The notes under the pieces are model-generated. The model made no database searches. It worked only from the letters and a program-made list of their open reading frames with translations, and was not told the DNA's origin. A stretch of DNA of 64,000 bases from Anoplopoma fimbria (lineage: Eukaryota; Chordata; Actinopteri; Perciformes; Anoplopomatidae): assembly GCF_027596085.1 (NCBI RefSeq), contig NC_072457.1, forward strand, positions 27,077,331 through 27,141,330. Reading direction: 5' to 3'. Shown in pieces: positions 42,890-56,600 of this stretch. The position numbers and the translations under genes were made by a program. Numbering within the stretch: the first letter of the stretch is position 1; the number at the start of each line of letters is the position of its first letter.

Positions 42890-43440
42890 ATCAGTCAATC
42901 AGTTTTTTTTCATATAGCATTTTTCAAACAAATCAAATGCAATCAAAGTGCTTTTCAAATAATTGACCAGATGAAAAAACAAGATGAAAATGGAGAGAAT
43001 ATGAAGAGACTTAGTAACACCAAATTAGGTTTATATTTAAATAACATACAACACTGAATAAAATGATCATTGTTAAACTGGATAAAGTAAAAGTAGAGCC
43101 AAATAAAATAATAAATAAATATAAATACTAATGCCGTAGCATAAAAACACATAAGACACTGTATAAATTCAGACGTATTAAGCAATAATAATAAAAAACA
43201 TAAAAGTATAAAACACAAAAGCCAGACTGAATAAATATCAATATTTTTAGCAAGTCTCACATCCTCTGGAAAGCTGTTCCATCGGCTTGAAGCATAACGG
43301 CTAAAAGCAGCATCAGCAAACGTTTTCATTCTGCTTTGTGGTAAAGCTAAAACAGAAGAACAAGAGGATCTGAGCAGCTTTACTGGTTCATAAACTAAAA
43401 GCATTTCTGTGAGGAAGTCTGGACAACGGAGCCCAATAAC
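42890..43440 (-). mobile_element. Non-LTR retrotransposon (LINE) 3' fossil
   Basis: The minus-strand frame at about 43240-43400 reads LALPQSRMKTFADAAFSRYA and SSRWNSFPEDVRLAKNIDI, which resembles the C-terminus of fish L2/CR1-group reverse transcriptases (pattern P-R-x-K-x-x-G-D-R-A-F ... LWNSLP ... R). The downstream 3' region (42890-42960) has CATATAGCATTTTTCAA and AAAGTGCTTTTCAAAT motifs common in fish LINE tails. The usual D-R of the motif has become D-A, and no full RT domain is left. Confidence 0.55.
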
Positions 43441-43773
43441 CCCCCCCTCACTGCTGAGACATTATACCTGGCCCTAACCAAAATAAGGGTGGCAAACAGC
43501 TGTTTACAAATACTAGCACAATACAGTTTTATTGAATAAAGTTTGGATTGGAATGTAATGGCAGGTCGTCTCACAGCAGAAGGGTTCAGAGTCCAAAGAG
43601 GTTATTAGTGACTCTAAATGGTGAATGGGACCATGAACGTCCGTTTGTCTCAGCCCTGTCAGCTGGGATCTGCTCTGTAAAGGACAAGCCTTCAGGGAAT
43701 GAACGCTCATATCTTCATCTCTCTTCTCAACAAGGCCACTGTGATCCTAAGGAACCACTTGTCGTTGCTACAG

Positions 43774-43791
43774 CTGCCACCAGGGGGCGTT
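43774..43791 (+). promoter_or_regulatory. CTCF-like binding motif
   Basis: CTGCCACCAGGGGGCGTT contains the full core CCACCAGGGGGC and matches about 16 of 18 consensus positions. It lies in intergenic DNA between myadml2 and aspscr1, a plausible domain boundary. Binding is not shown by the sequence. Confidence 0.45.
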
Positions 43792-44177
43792 ATTGTAACA
43801 AAGCAGCAGTACTGCAGATTAAAAAGAGCCAGACGCCCAACCTGCTGACGCCACAGCATTTCATCACAGCCTTTGAATGTCCAACTTTGTCTTTATAATA
43901 AGTAAATGAGCAACTACAGGCAAGCAGTTACCTTTTGGATTTTCAGAACTTTAAAAAAATGTTTTTGTATCTTCCATCTCACAACAGTTTTTATTTATTT
44001 TAAGGCATTACCTATATATCTTACCACTGTTAAGTTGTGTGAGGCTTATCTGAGAATAAGGTTTGAACTGCAACCAACACAAGCTCCATGAACAGCCTCC
44101 CGAAGAGCCGTCGCTTTATTTGGCATCAAAGACTCCAGGGGCAGTTGGAAGTAATTAATTTGCAAGAGGGAAACAGA

Positions 44178-44179
<2 letters not shown>

Positions 44180-44235
<56 letters not shown>

Positions 44236-44273
44236 CAAGTGGAAGGAATGCAACTCCTCCCTCATACTCCCAC

Positions 44274-44304
<31 letters not shown>
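44180..44304. repeat. (TG)n and (AC)n microsatellites in inverted arrangement
   Basis: A TG tract (44180-44234) and an AC tract (44274-44304) are separated by 39 bp, so they can pair. Another TG tract follows at 44407-44472. Confidence 0.95.
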
Positions 44305-44309
<5 letters not shown>

Positions 44310-44432
44310 CCTGCTCCCCTCTGTGTTCGGCCTCTTTTTGAAGTTCCTCCTGCAGCTAAAAGAGTGAATGAGGGGACAGCTGGTGAGACGGTTGAGGAAG
44401 TGTGTAAGTGTGTGTGTGTAAGAGTGTGTGTA

Positions 44433-44473
<41 letters not shown>

Positions 44474-45593
44474 TGTTGACAACGTGAAAATATGGCTGCA
44501 TGCTGCTTGTTTACTATAACCTGTGGACGGTTAGATAAATCAGGGTATGAGAGTCAGAGGCTGCGTAGATTTGTGTATCATGAGGTCTGCTCTGTTAGAT
44601 CAAAGCTGTGGTCTCCATGGTTACAGGGAGGAACATGAAAAATGTTGAGCTGCTCTTCAACAACACCATGAACTCACTTATGAACAAATACGGTGACCCT
44701 AACAGACAAATCAGCCCACTTGTTTTTGATTTTACCTCAAATAAATCCCATCAAATTTGACTTTTCTAGGAATATAATCTATGGATTGATAGTTAGTGAC
44801 GTGAACTCCAAAAGCCATAAACGATTAATAGAGACCACTCTATTAAACCTGTTAAAAACTGTTGAGGGTGGCCAAGATTATCACAGTACATACAGTAACA
44901 TTTGAACTTCAATACAAGACAACACAGGATAGTTTTAGTTCAACCATCTTTATTCACTTTACACTACATCCTCACCTGCTGAATAAAAGCAGCACCTTTA
45001 ACTCTCTCTCCTCTGATAAATCAACCGGAATGAAACACAACTCTCCTCCATTCCAGTATTCACCATACACTCACTCATTTGTCTCATCAGACCTAGTCAA
45101 GTGCAAGCTTCTTCCATGTTGGATTTAGTCCGCTGCAGCCAAAAGGTTGAGCCTTTATCAAAGCGCAGCAAAGGTTCAAGTGCTCTACTCTTCAACAGCT
45201 TGTCAGACGTCAGTGGTGAAGTCTTCCCATCAACACACAGCAGCAGTCTTATTTCTTACCTGTGAAAGAAACAGCAGACGGAAGTTAATGGCTCTGCCGA
45301 TCTATAGAATAACAACAAGTAACATTTTAACGCTGGTGTTGATTTTTAAATATCATAAAGGCGTAACGGGTCAATCTGAGAAGAATAGTTCACGTATTTA
45401 ATTTTGTTGAGCTACAACATGAGACGACAGAGAAACCAGAGATTTCTACACTGACGACGGCCAGATGTTATAATCAACATGCTGCAATTTATCAACAGGT
45501 TCAAAAAGAAAAGAAAACGTACTCAATAAAAAAGGAAAGAGCTTGTATATATTTATGACAAGAAATCCAGACACATTTAAAAAAAAAAAAAAA

Positions 45594-45870
45594 TGGTTTG
45601 ACATTTTGGGAAATACTTAAAGCACTTTATTCTGAAGGCTAAGTGAGAAAATCGATGCCACTCTCATGTCTGTCCATTAAATATGATGTCATTGAAAGGG
45701 GCTTAGAAACAGTGAAGCACATAACCCCAGAAAAAAATGCCATGATGTTTTTAAACTTTGTTTTTTTAATTAAACAAACAATATATAGCGCATTAGTTAG
45801 TGAGCTTTAGAGGCAACGGTACACTATTTTTAAAGATTTGGACTAAGGATTCCCCCTCTTAGCTGATTAA
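45594..45870 (+). mobile_element. Decayed fish interspersed repeat
   Basis: Contains TTTGACATTTTGGGAAATAC, GAAAATCGATGCCACTCTCA and TGTCTGTCCATTAAATATGA, later GTGAGCTTTAGAGGCAACGG. These blocks in this order belong to a repeat I know as abundant in percomorph fish. Boundaries are approximate. The rest of 44.5-46.28 kb shows no gene. Confidence 0.6.
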
Positions 45871-46279
45871 TTGATAGAAGGTAAGTTTGGTAATCTTGAG
45901 AAGAGAACGCTAGATTTTTTAATCATATCAAGAAAGCAAATAAGTGTATTAAAAATGTATAATATAAATGTCAAAGTATTCCCTTATATATATGTTCATT
46001 TAACAGAAAGAAATATAAGAACACTACATAATATTAAACACAGACATTGCAATATGTGACCTGTAATAACTCCTGTCAACACGGCATCAACACAGCACTC
46101 ATCATCCTGAGGACGGAGCAGAAAGCTTTCATAGGCGTGCCAGAGAGTCACCAGACCTCTAGACTGGAAGTGTGTTGGCTTTAATCTCAATTCCTGACAG
46201 TACTCTGGCCTTTTATGATCTCTAATAAAAGAGACGGGTTAAAAGTACTGGACATCTTCAGTGACGGACAAACGTGTGT

Positions 46280-46283
<4 letters not shown>

Positions 46284-46357
<74 letters not shown>
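46284..46357. repeat. (TG)n microsatellite
   Basis: Pure TG tract of about 74 bp. Confidence 0.97.
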
Positions 46358-46359
<2 letters not shown>

Positions 46360-47844
46360 TCTGTTCGTACGGCTCCACACAAGGAGCCTATAATTCCTGA
46401 TTCAGCCCCGCTCCACTCAGTCTTATTCCTTTTAACTCTCCTCATGAAAGAGAAAGCAGCCACATCTTTCTTAAAAGACGCACATGGACACACACAGAGA
46501 TCAGCCCGAAATAAAATGTGCACAAAAACACAAACAAGACAGAGAGAGAAAAAGGGAGCATTTTTTTATGAACAAAAACATCAATGCAGTGACCAGAAAC
46601 GCCACATTATAACAACAGAGAAGCTCCGTGACTGGACGGACCACAGGGGCTCATGCTGTGTGATGTGGCCCAGCAGCAGGCTCTCTCCCTGGGCACGGAG
46701 AGGCTGCAGTGGTCTCCTGGGCCGGAGGGGGCGACCATCCTGAACTAATTGGTTCATCCTTAAATGCATCCTTATCTTCTGAGTCATGAGGAATTCTGCT
46801 TTTAAAAGACTATTTCCTATTGACTGTGGTTTGGGGGTTTGTGTGCGTGTGTGTGTGTTTACCACAACACAAATTGTGTGGCTCAAAGCCTTCTGTTCTT
46901 TCGCTACGTGATCTCTGAGGAGGACAGCTGGAGGGGTGAAATATATTGTTTCTGTATCAGGTGTGTAAGGCTGCTTTGTTTGGGCTGGTGTGAAAGCTGT
47001 CAATTGATCAGAGAGCCGTTCACGTCGTTGTGTCAGCCACCGTAGTTCTCCTTCGGGCTCTGATTCGCGGGAGAAGTTTCAGTTGGTTGCACTGGAAATT
47101 ATGTTTGAAAAAGTCTGGGTCTTATTATATTTGAGGGCAAAAAAAAAAAAGTATTCACAACATCAGATACTATTTTTGAATGTAGAGAGTTCTGGTGTAA
47201 CACAGAGAATGTTGTATTATGTGTTGTTTGTAGCCTAAATTGTTGCTAGGCTAGCAAGTTCTTTAGTCTGTTCATTGTTTTCAGTATGTCAGCCCTATAA
47301 ATGTTAATACAAGCCCAGTTTGTCTTCTAGGATTTCCTGATGGCTTGTGTAACATGTTTGGCCGCCACGGAGGAAATAAATTCCTGACAATTGAAAACAT
47401 CTCCCATATGTACTGCAGAACTGGATCAGGGACCGCATCGTCTGCCAAACAGCCAAGTGTGACCAACACATCACAGAATGTCACGATGAGGAGCTCAAGA
47501 AAACAAGAAGATCAAATCATTCTGACCCCTTTAAAAGCCTGACTGGACGGTGTTCACAAGTGTCCCCACATGGGTCCATGTAGAGATGATGATGCAGAAC
47601 AACAGCCACTATAACTGTCAGATAAGTGTGTAAATTTCCAGTCCGTATCACTTTTTATTTTTTTTTATTTTACAGCTCTTGGTATGTTTATAAAAAGACT
47701 AGAACTTAAAAAGGCAACAATGCATATATTTTTCTCTTGGTCTGGACCAAATGATCCAAACTGCAGGTGTGAAAGCGACTTAAATGACTATGTCCGCATG
47801 CTCTACATACTGTCCGCATGCTCTACATACTGTCCCGTCCTCAC
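46358..47844 (-). other. aspscr1: aspscr1 3' end region, terminal exon not located
   Basis: The last exon I can place (47845-48032) ends in a donor, so a short terminal exon and 3' UTR should follow on the minus strand. Candidate poly(A) signals (TTTATT on the plus strand) lie near 47654-47670. Between them are a 20-bp unit repeated twice (47791-47830) and a MITE-like stretch (AAGCGACTTAAATG, CTTGGTCTGGACCAAATGAT). No terminal exon was convincing. Confidence 0.4.
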
Positions 47845-50542
47845 CTGGAAGCTTGAGCCACTTGGGCACCTTTCCCGGGTCAGATCTGTTAGGTTTAGCA
47901 GCCTGGGTGGGTCCAGACGGGTCTCCCTCGTCCTGTGTGGACCCGCTGGTGTCCTCCCTCGGCTCTGAAGGAGGCAGCGGCTCCTCTGAGCTTTCAGAGT
48001 GCGAGGAGGGTGTTGTGGACCGGATCATGCAGCTGAGGTCGTGGAGGTGAGGTGAGGAAAAAAAAAAGGTTAAAATATTTTAGTTTCTCTTGAAAGATGG
48101 AAAGCATTTTTTGTTTTCTTTAGGAGTTCCTGTATCTATTTAAAGCAGCAGTGTTTTGCATGAGGAGCTAAACCAGAAGATTAAATAACATAGTGAGATC
48201 AAGATCTAAAAACAGACGAGTGATGACCTTGTTAGAGAAGCAAAAGGATAACAGGTGGGGGTCACTTTTGGGAAAGGGGCTCTGTCTTTAGCAGGACTGG
48301 AAAATGGTTTTATGTGTATGTTTATGTGTGTGCGTTTGTGGAGGAATGGGGGCACCTGCTGTTTAGGCTGAACCTCAAAGGGATTCCAATGATGACAGCT
48401 TTGTGACAGGAAAATAGGCTGGTTGCCGCTGGATACATGTGCATATACACACCCTAATGCATGCACGGCTAGACACACATCTTATCAGACACACACACAC
48501 ACAGACACAGTTAAGTGAACACATACCTTGCAATGGACTCATTTGCTTGCAAGGCCGAGACAGAGGATTCAACTAGTTCCCTCTTCATGTAAAAATCTGT
48601 GTAGGAAACACACACACACACACACACATGTAAACTGTTGTTTTGTTATATTACATTCCTCAGTTATACAACAGTATCTTTTTCAAAATCAGCATATGAA
48701 AGAAAAAAACAGAAAGGGACAAAAACCTGTCTTTGCGTCTGATCCAAAGTACACCAGAGCACCAGGAAACAGGTCGGCCTGCAGACGGAGAGGAGACGTG
48801 AACAGAAGCCATTAAAAAAAAATCATCAAGTCAATCTGTAAAAACATGGAAGAATCAAAACAAAACTGCCTCCCTTCTACACGCAAACCAAGCGCTGCCA
48901 CCACATCCAAGCCAGAGTCAAGTTCATTTTTGAAGTTGATTCATTGCTCGGGGATCTGAACCAGTAACCGAGCTTCTTTGAAACAAACCACAAAATGAGC
49001 AACAATCAAATGGTTAGTGAAAACACTTTCACCCCTGAAGCACAACACTCCTCTCCGGTGGACGTCTTAATGGTTATAATGGACCATTTGCAGGCATGTA
49101 TATTACCAAGTGTACAATTATGAGGTAGAAACGCAGACAGACAGACAGGCAAGCAGGATACGTGTCTGTGACTCTAATAGGAAGTAGACAAACAACACTA
49201 GTGAAAGATAAACACAGTCGTCTTCTTCTCCTGTGAACGTTCACAGAAACGCATGTGCAACACGGGAGAGCATGTGAGCAGAAGAACGAAGTTGAGTTGT
49301 TTTTAATGATTAATGATGTAAAATGACTTTCAGCAGGTAGTCGTGTGACCAACAGCAGAGACAAACCTCCACTTCACACTTAAGAAAAACACCATGAGTA
49401 GTTTCTGTTTTTTTTCAGATAATAGATCCTCTAACCTAACTACCTTAAGAGGAATAATGAGAATGTGTTTTATGAATTACATATTGAAGGAGCTCAATAT
49501 GAGATTCAGAGCATATCTAGTGCCTCCACATGGAGACGTCTGAGCCGCGGCTAGAAGTTAGCGGTGCTGACAGAGCTAACAGTGTAAACCTGGGAGGGAA
49601 CGTCGGCCGTGAGCTGGCCATTAGCTAGCTAGTGGGGCACAACAGAGAGAAACTTATATGCAGTAACACACACACACTCGGCCGGCCTGGCTACACAATC
49701 AAAGCACACAGAAGCTTGAAATACAAAACACACAGAGAATGGGTGTAGAGACTGACTTAACTCCACTATATATTCACATAGCAAATGCCTGTTTGCTGCT
49801 ATATTAACGCTCTGAATATCGAACTTGGCACCTTAAAAAACAAACCAAAAAAAGGTAACTTCATTCTTTATACTAAGGATATAAGTAGTCAGTTGTAGTA
49901 GTGCTTTTATCAATGTTAAGAGGAATCACAGTAAAACCAGTAAAGGTGAATGTATCTTATACCCTTTAACCACAGAGAGATGAGGGTGAAAAATACAGGA
50001 TTAAAGTGAATCATTACTTTATCGAAACAGGCACTGTTGAATTCATTTTACTGTTTTCCTTTTTTCGTTCCAATATCAAGAGGCGTCTGAATGTAAATCC
50101 CTGTGTAACGAACTGATGACCTAATCTGTGCCGTTCTGTGTCTCATGTTCAGCTCATGTGTGCAATGAATTAGTGTTGGAACTATAACCAAGAGGGGCGT
50201 GGCTCAGCGAGTAGTCAGTATATAAACTAATCAATAATTCTAATAATCAAATTTACAAGTAGCTCAATCTTGCACTGTTTCAAATCGACAGTATCAAAAG
50301 AGAGCGTATCATGGCTGTCACTGGGATTAGGCGGGTTTGTTCACCACTACAACCCATTCACACACTGTCCTTTCTCTCTCTGCCCCCCCCCCCCCTAGTG
50401 GGTTTCTAAATTGGGACCCTAATAGCCTAATTGCTATTATCACAGCCCTGTGAGCAGGAAACAATGTGTTACAGTGAAACAACGGGCATTCCTGCTTCCC
50501 TGCTCCTCTGGCAGCGGCACTTCCAGGGCAACGGGACAAGAC

Positions 50543-50622
<80 letters not shown>

Positions 50623-53600
50623 AAAGAGTTTGAGAGAGAGACAGAGAAAGAGAGAGACAGAGACAGCGTACAAAAAAAAACATTTAAGAGAGAGAATGGA
50701 GGGAGGGAGGCAGAACGGATCCTGATGGAAGACAGAGGGAGAGACAGATGAGGGAGGGGACGCCTGGTATCAAAGGGCTTCTGGGTTGGGAAACATTCCT
50801 TTCCTGACATGACACAAAGTGATTTAAATGTGCGTGTGTGTGTGAGAGAGAAAGAGACGTATATGTCTGCACTCATGTCTACGTGACACAACAAAAAAGT
50901 GTGTGTGTGTCAAAGATTGATGTATAGACAGGAAAACAGAGCCAGACAGTGTGTTTGGTGTGTGAGACATGAAACCAAGGAGATTAAAGATTTTGTTTCT
51001 GTGTGCTTTAACGCTTCTAACTTCCTAACGGATAGAGACACGGGGGTGAGGCACAAGAGAGGGTTGGAGAGAGAGACAGTAGTGGTGGAGGCGGATGAGG
51101 GTGGAGAACGAGAAGAAGAGAGAGAGAGAGAAAGCTGGAGTTGGGGTACAGGAGAGGGACATGTAGTGATAAACAGGCCTGGGGGGTTCAGGAAGGGACA
51201 CAAAGAGGAAAAAACAAAGAGACACCGGTGACGGGCATCAGAACATCAGATTTGATTCAGAGGGATTGTGGCACCAAAAGGACTTCCATCTCACACACAC
51301 ACACACACACTTCAAAGTGTGCTTGTGAGGATGGTTATCTGTTGTACCAGTCTGCTGAACACGATCACAACACGATATCACTTCAAACAACTTTCTCTTC
51401 CTCCGCTTCTCTTTTTTCGTTTACTACTTTAGGTTGAGTCCAACAAGAGGCACTGATAACGGAAATGTTCTTTTTGTTCTAAAATAATGGATCTAAAAAT
51501 AAAAGAACAAGGAGAGTCTGCGAGGGCGCCTGTGTTCAGAGCGATGAACCATACAAGAGAACAACTTCTAATTTTTTTTTTTTTTTGTTTCTCTTCGCTC
51601 CCTTTCATTATTTGAATAGCTCTGAACTTGGAGGCAACAAAGCATCAAGGCTGCCCAATTCTCCGTGTATGTGTGTGTGTGTGTGTGTTTGTGTGTCGAG
51701 ATCAAAGCGAGGCCTGTATTAACCCCATGTGCCAGTCTGGGAAAAATCAAGCCCAGCTGGGGTCAAGGACAGTGGAGAGGGGAGGGAGGGGGGACAAGTG
51801 TGAGAGAGTGTAGGAGCGAGAGAGGAGGGAGAGAACGGGAATGTGTTGGGGCTTTGAAGAGGAGAGAGGGACCACTCCATACATTTTACAGTCTGTCTCT
51901 GCGTGTGTCTGAGGTTTTCAAGGATGGGAAGTCTTCGTAGTTATTGTTTTCTGGAGTTTTACTGTGTTATGGTTGGTTTGAGTCAAATCATTCTGGTTAT
52001 TATTGTGGTAAGTGTTGCCTAAAGACTTACCTGAAACAGTGTAGCCGAGGGGTCGTCCAGGATGGTTTTTGGGGGGGTGATGACTGAAAGAAACAAAAAA
52101 GTAACAATTAAAAACAGGGAACATCACTTAAATCTACACTGAATTCATTACTGATTCTAAAAGTTAAACTGAACAAGTGTTTTTAATAAATAATGAGACA
52201 ACGTTTTGTCCTCATCAACAGAGACTGTACATGAGGACAGATAAATACATTTCACAGCTTTTCAGGGAATTATGAATAAGAGCAAGTTGGTGCAAACACT
52301 TAAACATTTTTCGTGCACACAAGTAGATCAAGTTTAGATATAAATGTGTGTCTACTCTGACGACAACTACAATCTAATTAGGCTTTTGCCATCAAACTAA
52401 CTCTAATGTACGACGAAGCACTGGCTGTAAAATAAATAAAAAAGTGGACAATTAAACTCAGAAAAGCTCTGTTAAGATTTTTGAATGCAGCGTGAACATC
52501 AAAGAGAAGTCAGAGGGGGCAAGAAACTCGAGCAATCAGACGATCGGACAGGCTTTAAAAGAAACCTTCAGGTTAGTCAAACTCAATTTAAAGAGAGGAT
52601 GTGGTTACGATAATCTGGATTATTTTTTGGCTTGTTCACAACTGATATGATTGTTTGGCCTCTCCTGTTTCTTGCCCCGTTGGACTTAATGGGAAGTACA
52701 TTCTCTGTGTTGTTCCCAGGTCTCAGCAGTTACTTGAGCTGGATAATAAATTGACAGTATGAGCTTTTCACTGCGTGTATGATGGCCGATAACTAACAAG
52801 AAATGTCAGGATTTGAAATTTTAAAACAGTGTCTCAATTACATAATTTGTCCACCGGGCACTGACGAGTTTACTTTGGTCATAATCATAAACAACAATAA
52901 CAACAACATCATCATCATCATTTGTTGTTAATGTCAGGCAATACTGGGATTGGCTTTAAAAATCCATTATCAGTCAGGTTATAATCCCAGTTGATAGAAA
53001 TAAAGGCCAAAACTTCATATAGATATTGCTGTCAAGTGTGAATACACAGAAATATGATCATCAAACCTTCACAAAGCAGCTACAGGGGTGGATCCATACG
53101 CTCAATGATGTTGTGATTAATCAGTGGGAAAGTGAAATGAGACTTACACAAGTAGAAACTGAGCTGAGGATCCTCCAAGTGACTCCTCACAAAATGCCTC
53201 ACGGCGCCAACTGGACACAAAACAAACACACCTAATCATGAACAAACTGATCCATCTGCACCTACATCAGTCGCCGTGTGGAGGAGAATTCATTTTTCAG
53301 ATGGAATTCCCCTCAGATTTGTTGTTCTGCTGGTTGTCGTGTTGCTGTTGGGGTTGAGGTGGATTTAATCCCTGGAATTACAGACCTGTCTCATTATTTC
53401 TGTCTCTCTGTCACTCTGGTGTGGCTACAGTCATAAATGTGGTGAGGGAGCCGCAACTAGCTCCAACATTGCAGCCATACCTGTGGCTAGCCAGCTGAAA
53501 TGAACACCCTCCACACACAAATACACTCTCACACACACTCACACACACACACACACACCTGTCTCCAGAGGCCTGAAGAAGCCTTGTAGAACATGTCTGT

Positions 53601-56600
53601 CTGGAAACTGGACCCTCAGGACCACCTGGAGACACACAGTGGCAGCGGGGTTATTAAAGTCTGTATATTACACACAAACACGGCAATTAAAAAAACAGGA
53701 TTAGGATTATTTGTCCGTCATTTGTGCTCACTTTAGGATATCGTTCCATCTTCTCCTTTATCTGTGCTTCTCTTAGAGATTTAGTCATCAGCGGAGCCTC
53801 CTCCATCTGCTTCCTGGGGAGAAATAGACAGACACAGTTGTAATGAAAAGAGTTGTGAAATAAAAAAAGCAAACAGTGGGAAAGATGAGCAGACGAGGAC
53901 CGTTTCATCTCCTACCCTTACTCGTGTGTGGCCGTGTGTTCGCGTGTGCGTGACAGAAGCAGAGACGAAATGCTGCGGTCGGCTTAATTTCCCCCTTGGT
54001 AATTGCAGTCATCGACACAGTAGTAGCGTAGCCACGAGGCAGCCAGCTAAGTCAATGTAGACGGAGATTAAAGGATGTACGCGGTGAGGTCTTAACCTGA
54101 CGTTGTTTGGTCGATGGCTGGAGGATAAACGTCTACTCAAAACTGGCTCGCCAATTGCTCCCTGTACGCCATATTTAGAAGCTTTTGTAGTGTGCGCGGT
54201 GTGTTATAAATGAGTAAATGTTTGCAAACACACACAGCGTCTCAGCAGCTGCAGTCTGGTGGGGCCACATTCAGAGAGCACAGCGTAAACTAGTCCGCAT
54301 CTGTTTCGAAGAAGCGCTCATAAATAAATAAAAACTTCAAACTCACAATAAATTAGAAAAAAAAAGAAAATCTTCAAAACGCACGCAGCGATGCCTGGCA
54401 TTCTCCCTGACTATGGCCTCTCATCACTGCGATGGTATTCTGCAATTAAGGGTTATACATCGACAAAAAAACACCACAGGACCGAATGCCAAACTGACTA
54501 ATTATCTGTTACAAACAGTGCAGGAACACATCTGATCCAGACATGTTTCTGCAGCAACAAGGTATTTATACGAAATATCACACAGTCCTCTGACCCAAAG
54601 CCACCCAACCCGCCTCCATCCACTCCCTGTCTCCCACCTCTCGCTCTTCAGCTGGGCGAAGCGCTTACGCACGTCATCCATCGTCACTTCAAAGAACTCG
54701 TCTGGCGGATCTCGGTGGTCCTCAGAGTGACGGGACACTGCGTCCAGGTGGTAGACGAGGGGCTCCCTCTCTATTGGCTGAGGAAAGAGAGCGAGGGAGG
54801 GAAAGGATGGAGACATAAAAATGTTCACACTGATGGATTCTACTAAAGCAGAGGGTTTCAAACTGTGAGGCACACGTGAGGCAAAGATACGGTGTGAGGT
54901 GAAACAAAAAACAACGGGAAGTAATTTATTTGTTATGAAACTTTAACGAGTTACAGAGTCAGATTGTGTCTAACGCTCATTCAAGATGACACACACACAC
55001 TGACACACACACACACACACACGAAAGTTCTGACAGGAAATAAATAGTTTTACCTCTAAGAACTCCTCCCCTTGATCCATGTCCTCGTCCAGCTGGTTGG
55101 CAGTGGTTTGCCGCTGTGAGAGGAACAGAAAAGGCCAACAGTTTTACCCGCTTACTTGTGGAGAGATTGTTTTTCCGCCCGTTTCTAATGTCAATAAATA
55201 ACCTTTAATCTTAAGGACAATGAAGTGTCATTTGCTTGTATCGAATAAAAAAAATCTGCCAATGGGGTAAAAGAAAAATGACAAAGAAATTGGACTACTA
55301 GAAACACTATTTGAGCTCAAGACTAGTAAGAAAGCATAATATGGTACCTGGCACCCTAATGGTTGAGGCATATGACATAACCACAGATGATTTGATTACA
55401 GGCCAAACATTTAAAAAAGAAAGCCTTTCAGTGAGCAATGAAATTTCAGAAATTCTAGATAAAACGTCCTTATAACTTGATTGCTTTTTAATTTAGCTAA
55501 ATGTTGAAATTAACAAGACATGAATTATTCAGGCTGTAATGAACACAGAAGAAAATAATAAATAAAAAAATACTTGCAATGTTCTTTGGTTTTGAAATTT
55601 GCCAATTAAGTAGCTGTTCTGTAACTTTCAATCATCTCATCACTTCTTAGACAACTGGGACAAGATAAAACTATTTCATGACTACTGGGCAAACTGTAAC
55701 TGCTGAATTAACGTTTTTGAGATGGTTTATAAAAAGAAAATGTAAACTCTGATTTTGATTATTTATCTTGGATGAGAATAACTAAAATAAGATATCAGGA
55801 CTGGTATGACTCACCTTGGTGCTAGAACCGTGGCTGGATTTTGCTTTCTTGGCTTTCGGTGATTCTACTGCTGCAGTCAGAGTTGACACAGACGAGGATG
55901 AAGATAGCGGGCGTCCCGCTGAAGTTCCCCGTGGACCCCCGAGGCGCTGACCGCCACCAGAGAAGGGAATGAAAGGAGCCGAGGGGGCCGAGTAGGAGGA
56001 GGGAGCCGAGGGAGCCGAGGAGGAGGAAGAAGATGGGTGAGAGTTCAGTCCTGATGGCCCTGCTTCCTCGCCATCCTCCTCTGGCGTTCCTCTCCCGACA
56101 GGAGGAATCTTTGGCCGAACTGCATCCTGGGGGTTTCGAACCTCTTCCTGTTGAACAGGAAGTTTGCTGCATGTAGCAGGGGCGGGAGTTGGAGCACTGT
56201 GTGTTTCGATTTGCCTATCGGGGCCTGATTTTTTACTTGTCACATCAGTTGTTGATGTTTCCGGCTGTGAGGGAGCAGGATCAGGCTGAGATGACGGGCT
56301 AGGTGCGGTTTCCTTGGCAACAGGTGTGGTTGGCATAGCAGCTGTTTCAGTGGCTTCTTCGGCATCTTCCTGTCCCTGTGCTTTGTTCTTTTTGAGTATA
56401 AACCTTAAACAAATAAACGACAGCTTTATAATGAAGTCTCAAGTTAACATGATGTTGTGTTCAGTATGTTGTTTGTACACAAGCAGCCTACCTGACGATG
56501 GCATTTCCTCCTGTAAGACCCAGAGACTTCAGAGTGGCCTTCTTGAGTGCTTCTTCACCACTCACCTGCACACACAGACACCTTAGTACCCATAAAAGTT

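Noticed and set aside
42615..42917. 100-aa plus frame with a Glu run
   Set aside because: The run is a GGA repeat and no domain is visible around it.
43548..43898. 116-aa plus frame
   Set aside because: No family resemblance and no splice partners. The CTCF-like motif inside it is a better explanation for its GC-rich part.
46581..47003. 140-aa minus frame as a possible NOTUM or aspscr1 terminal exon
   Set aside because: No similarity to either protein and no acceptor giving the required phase with a short basic C-terminus.
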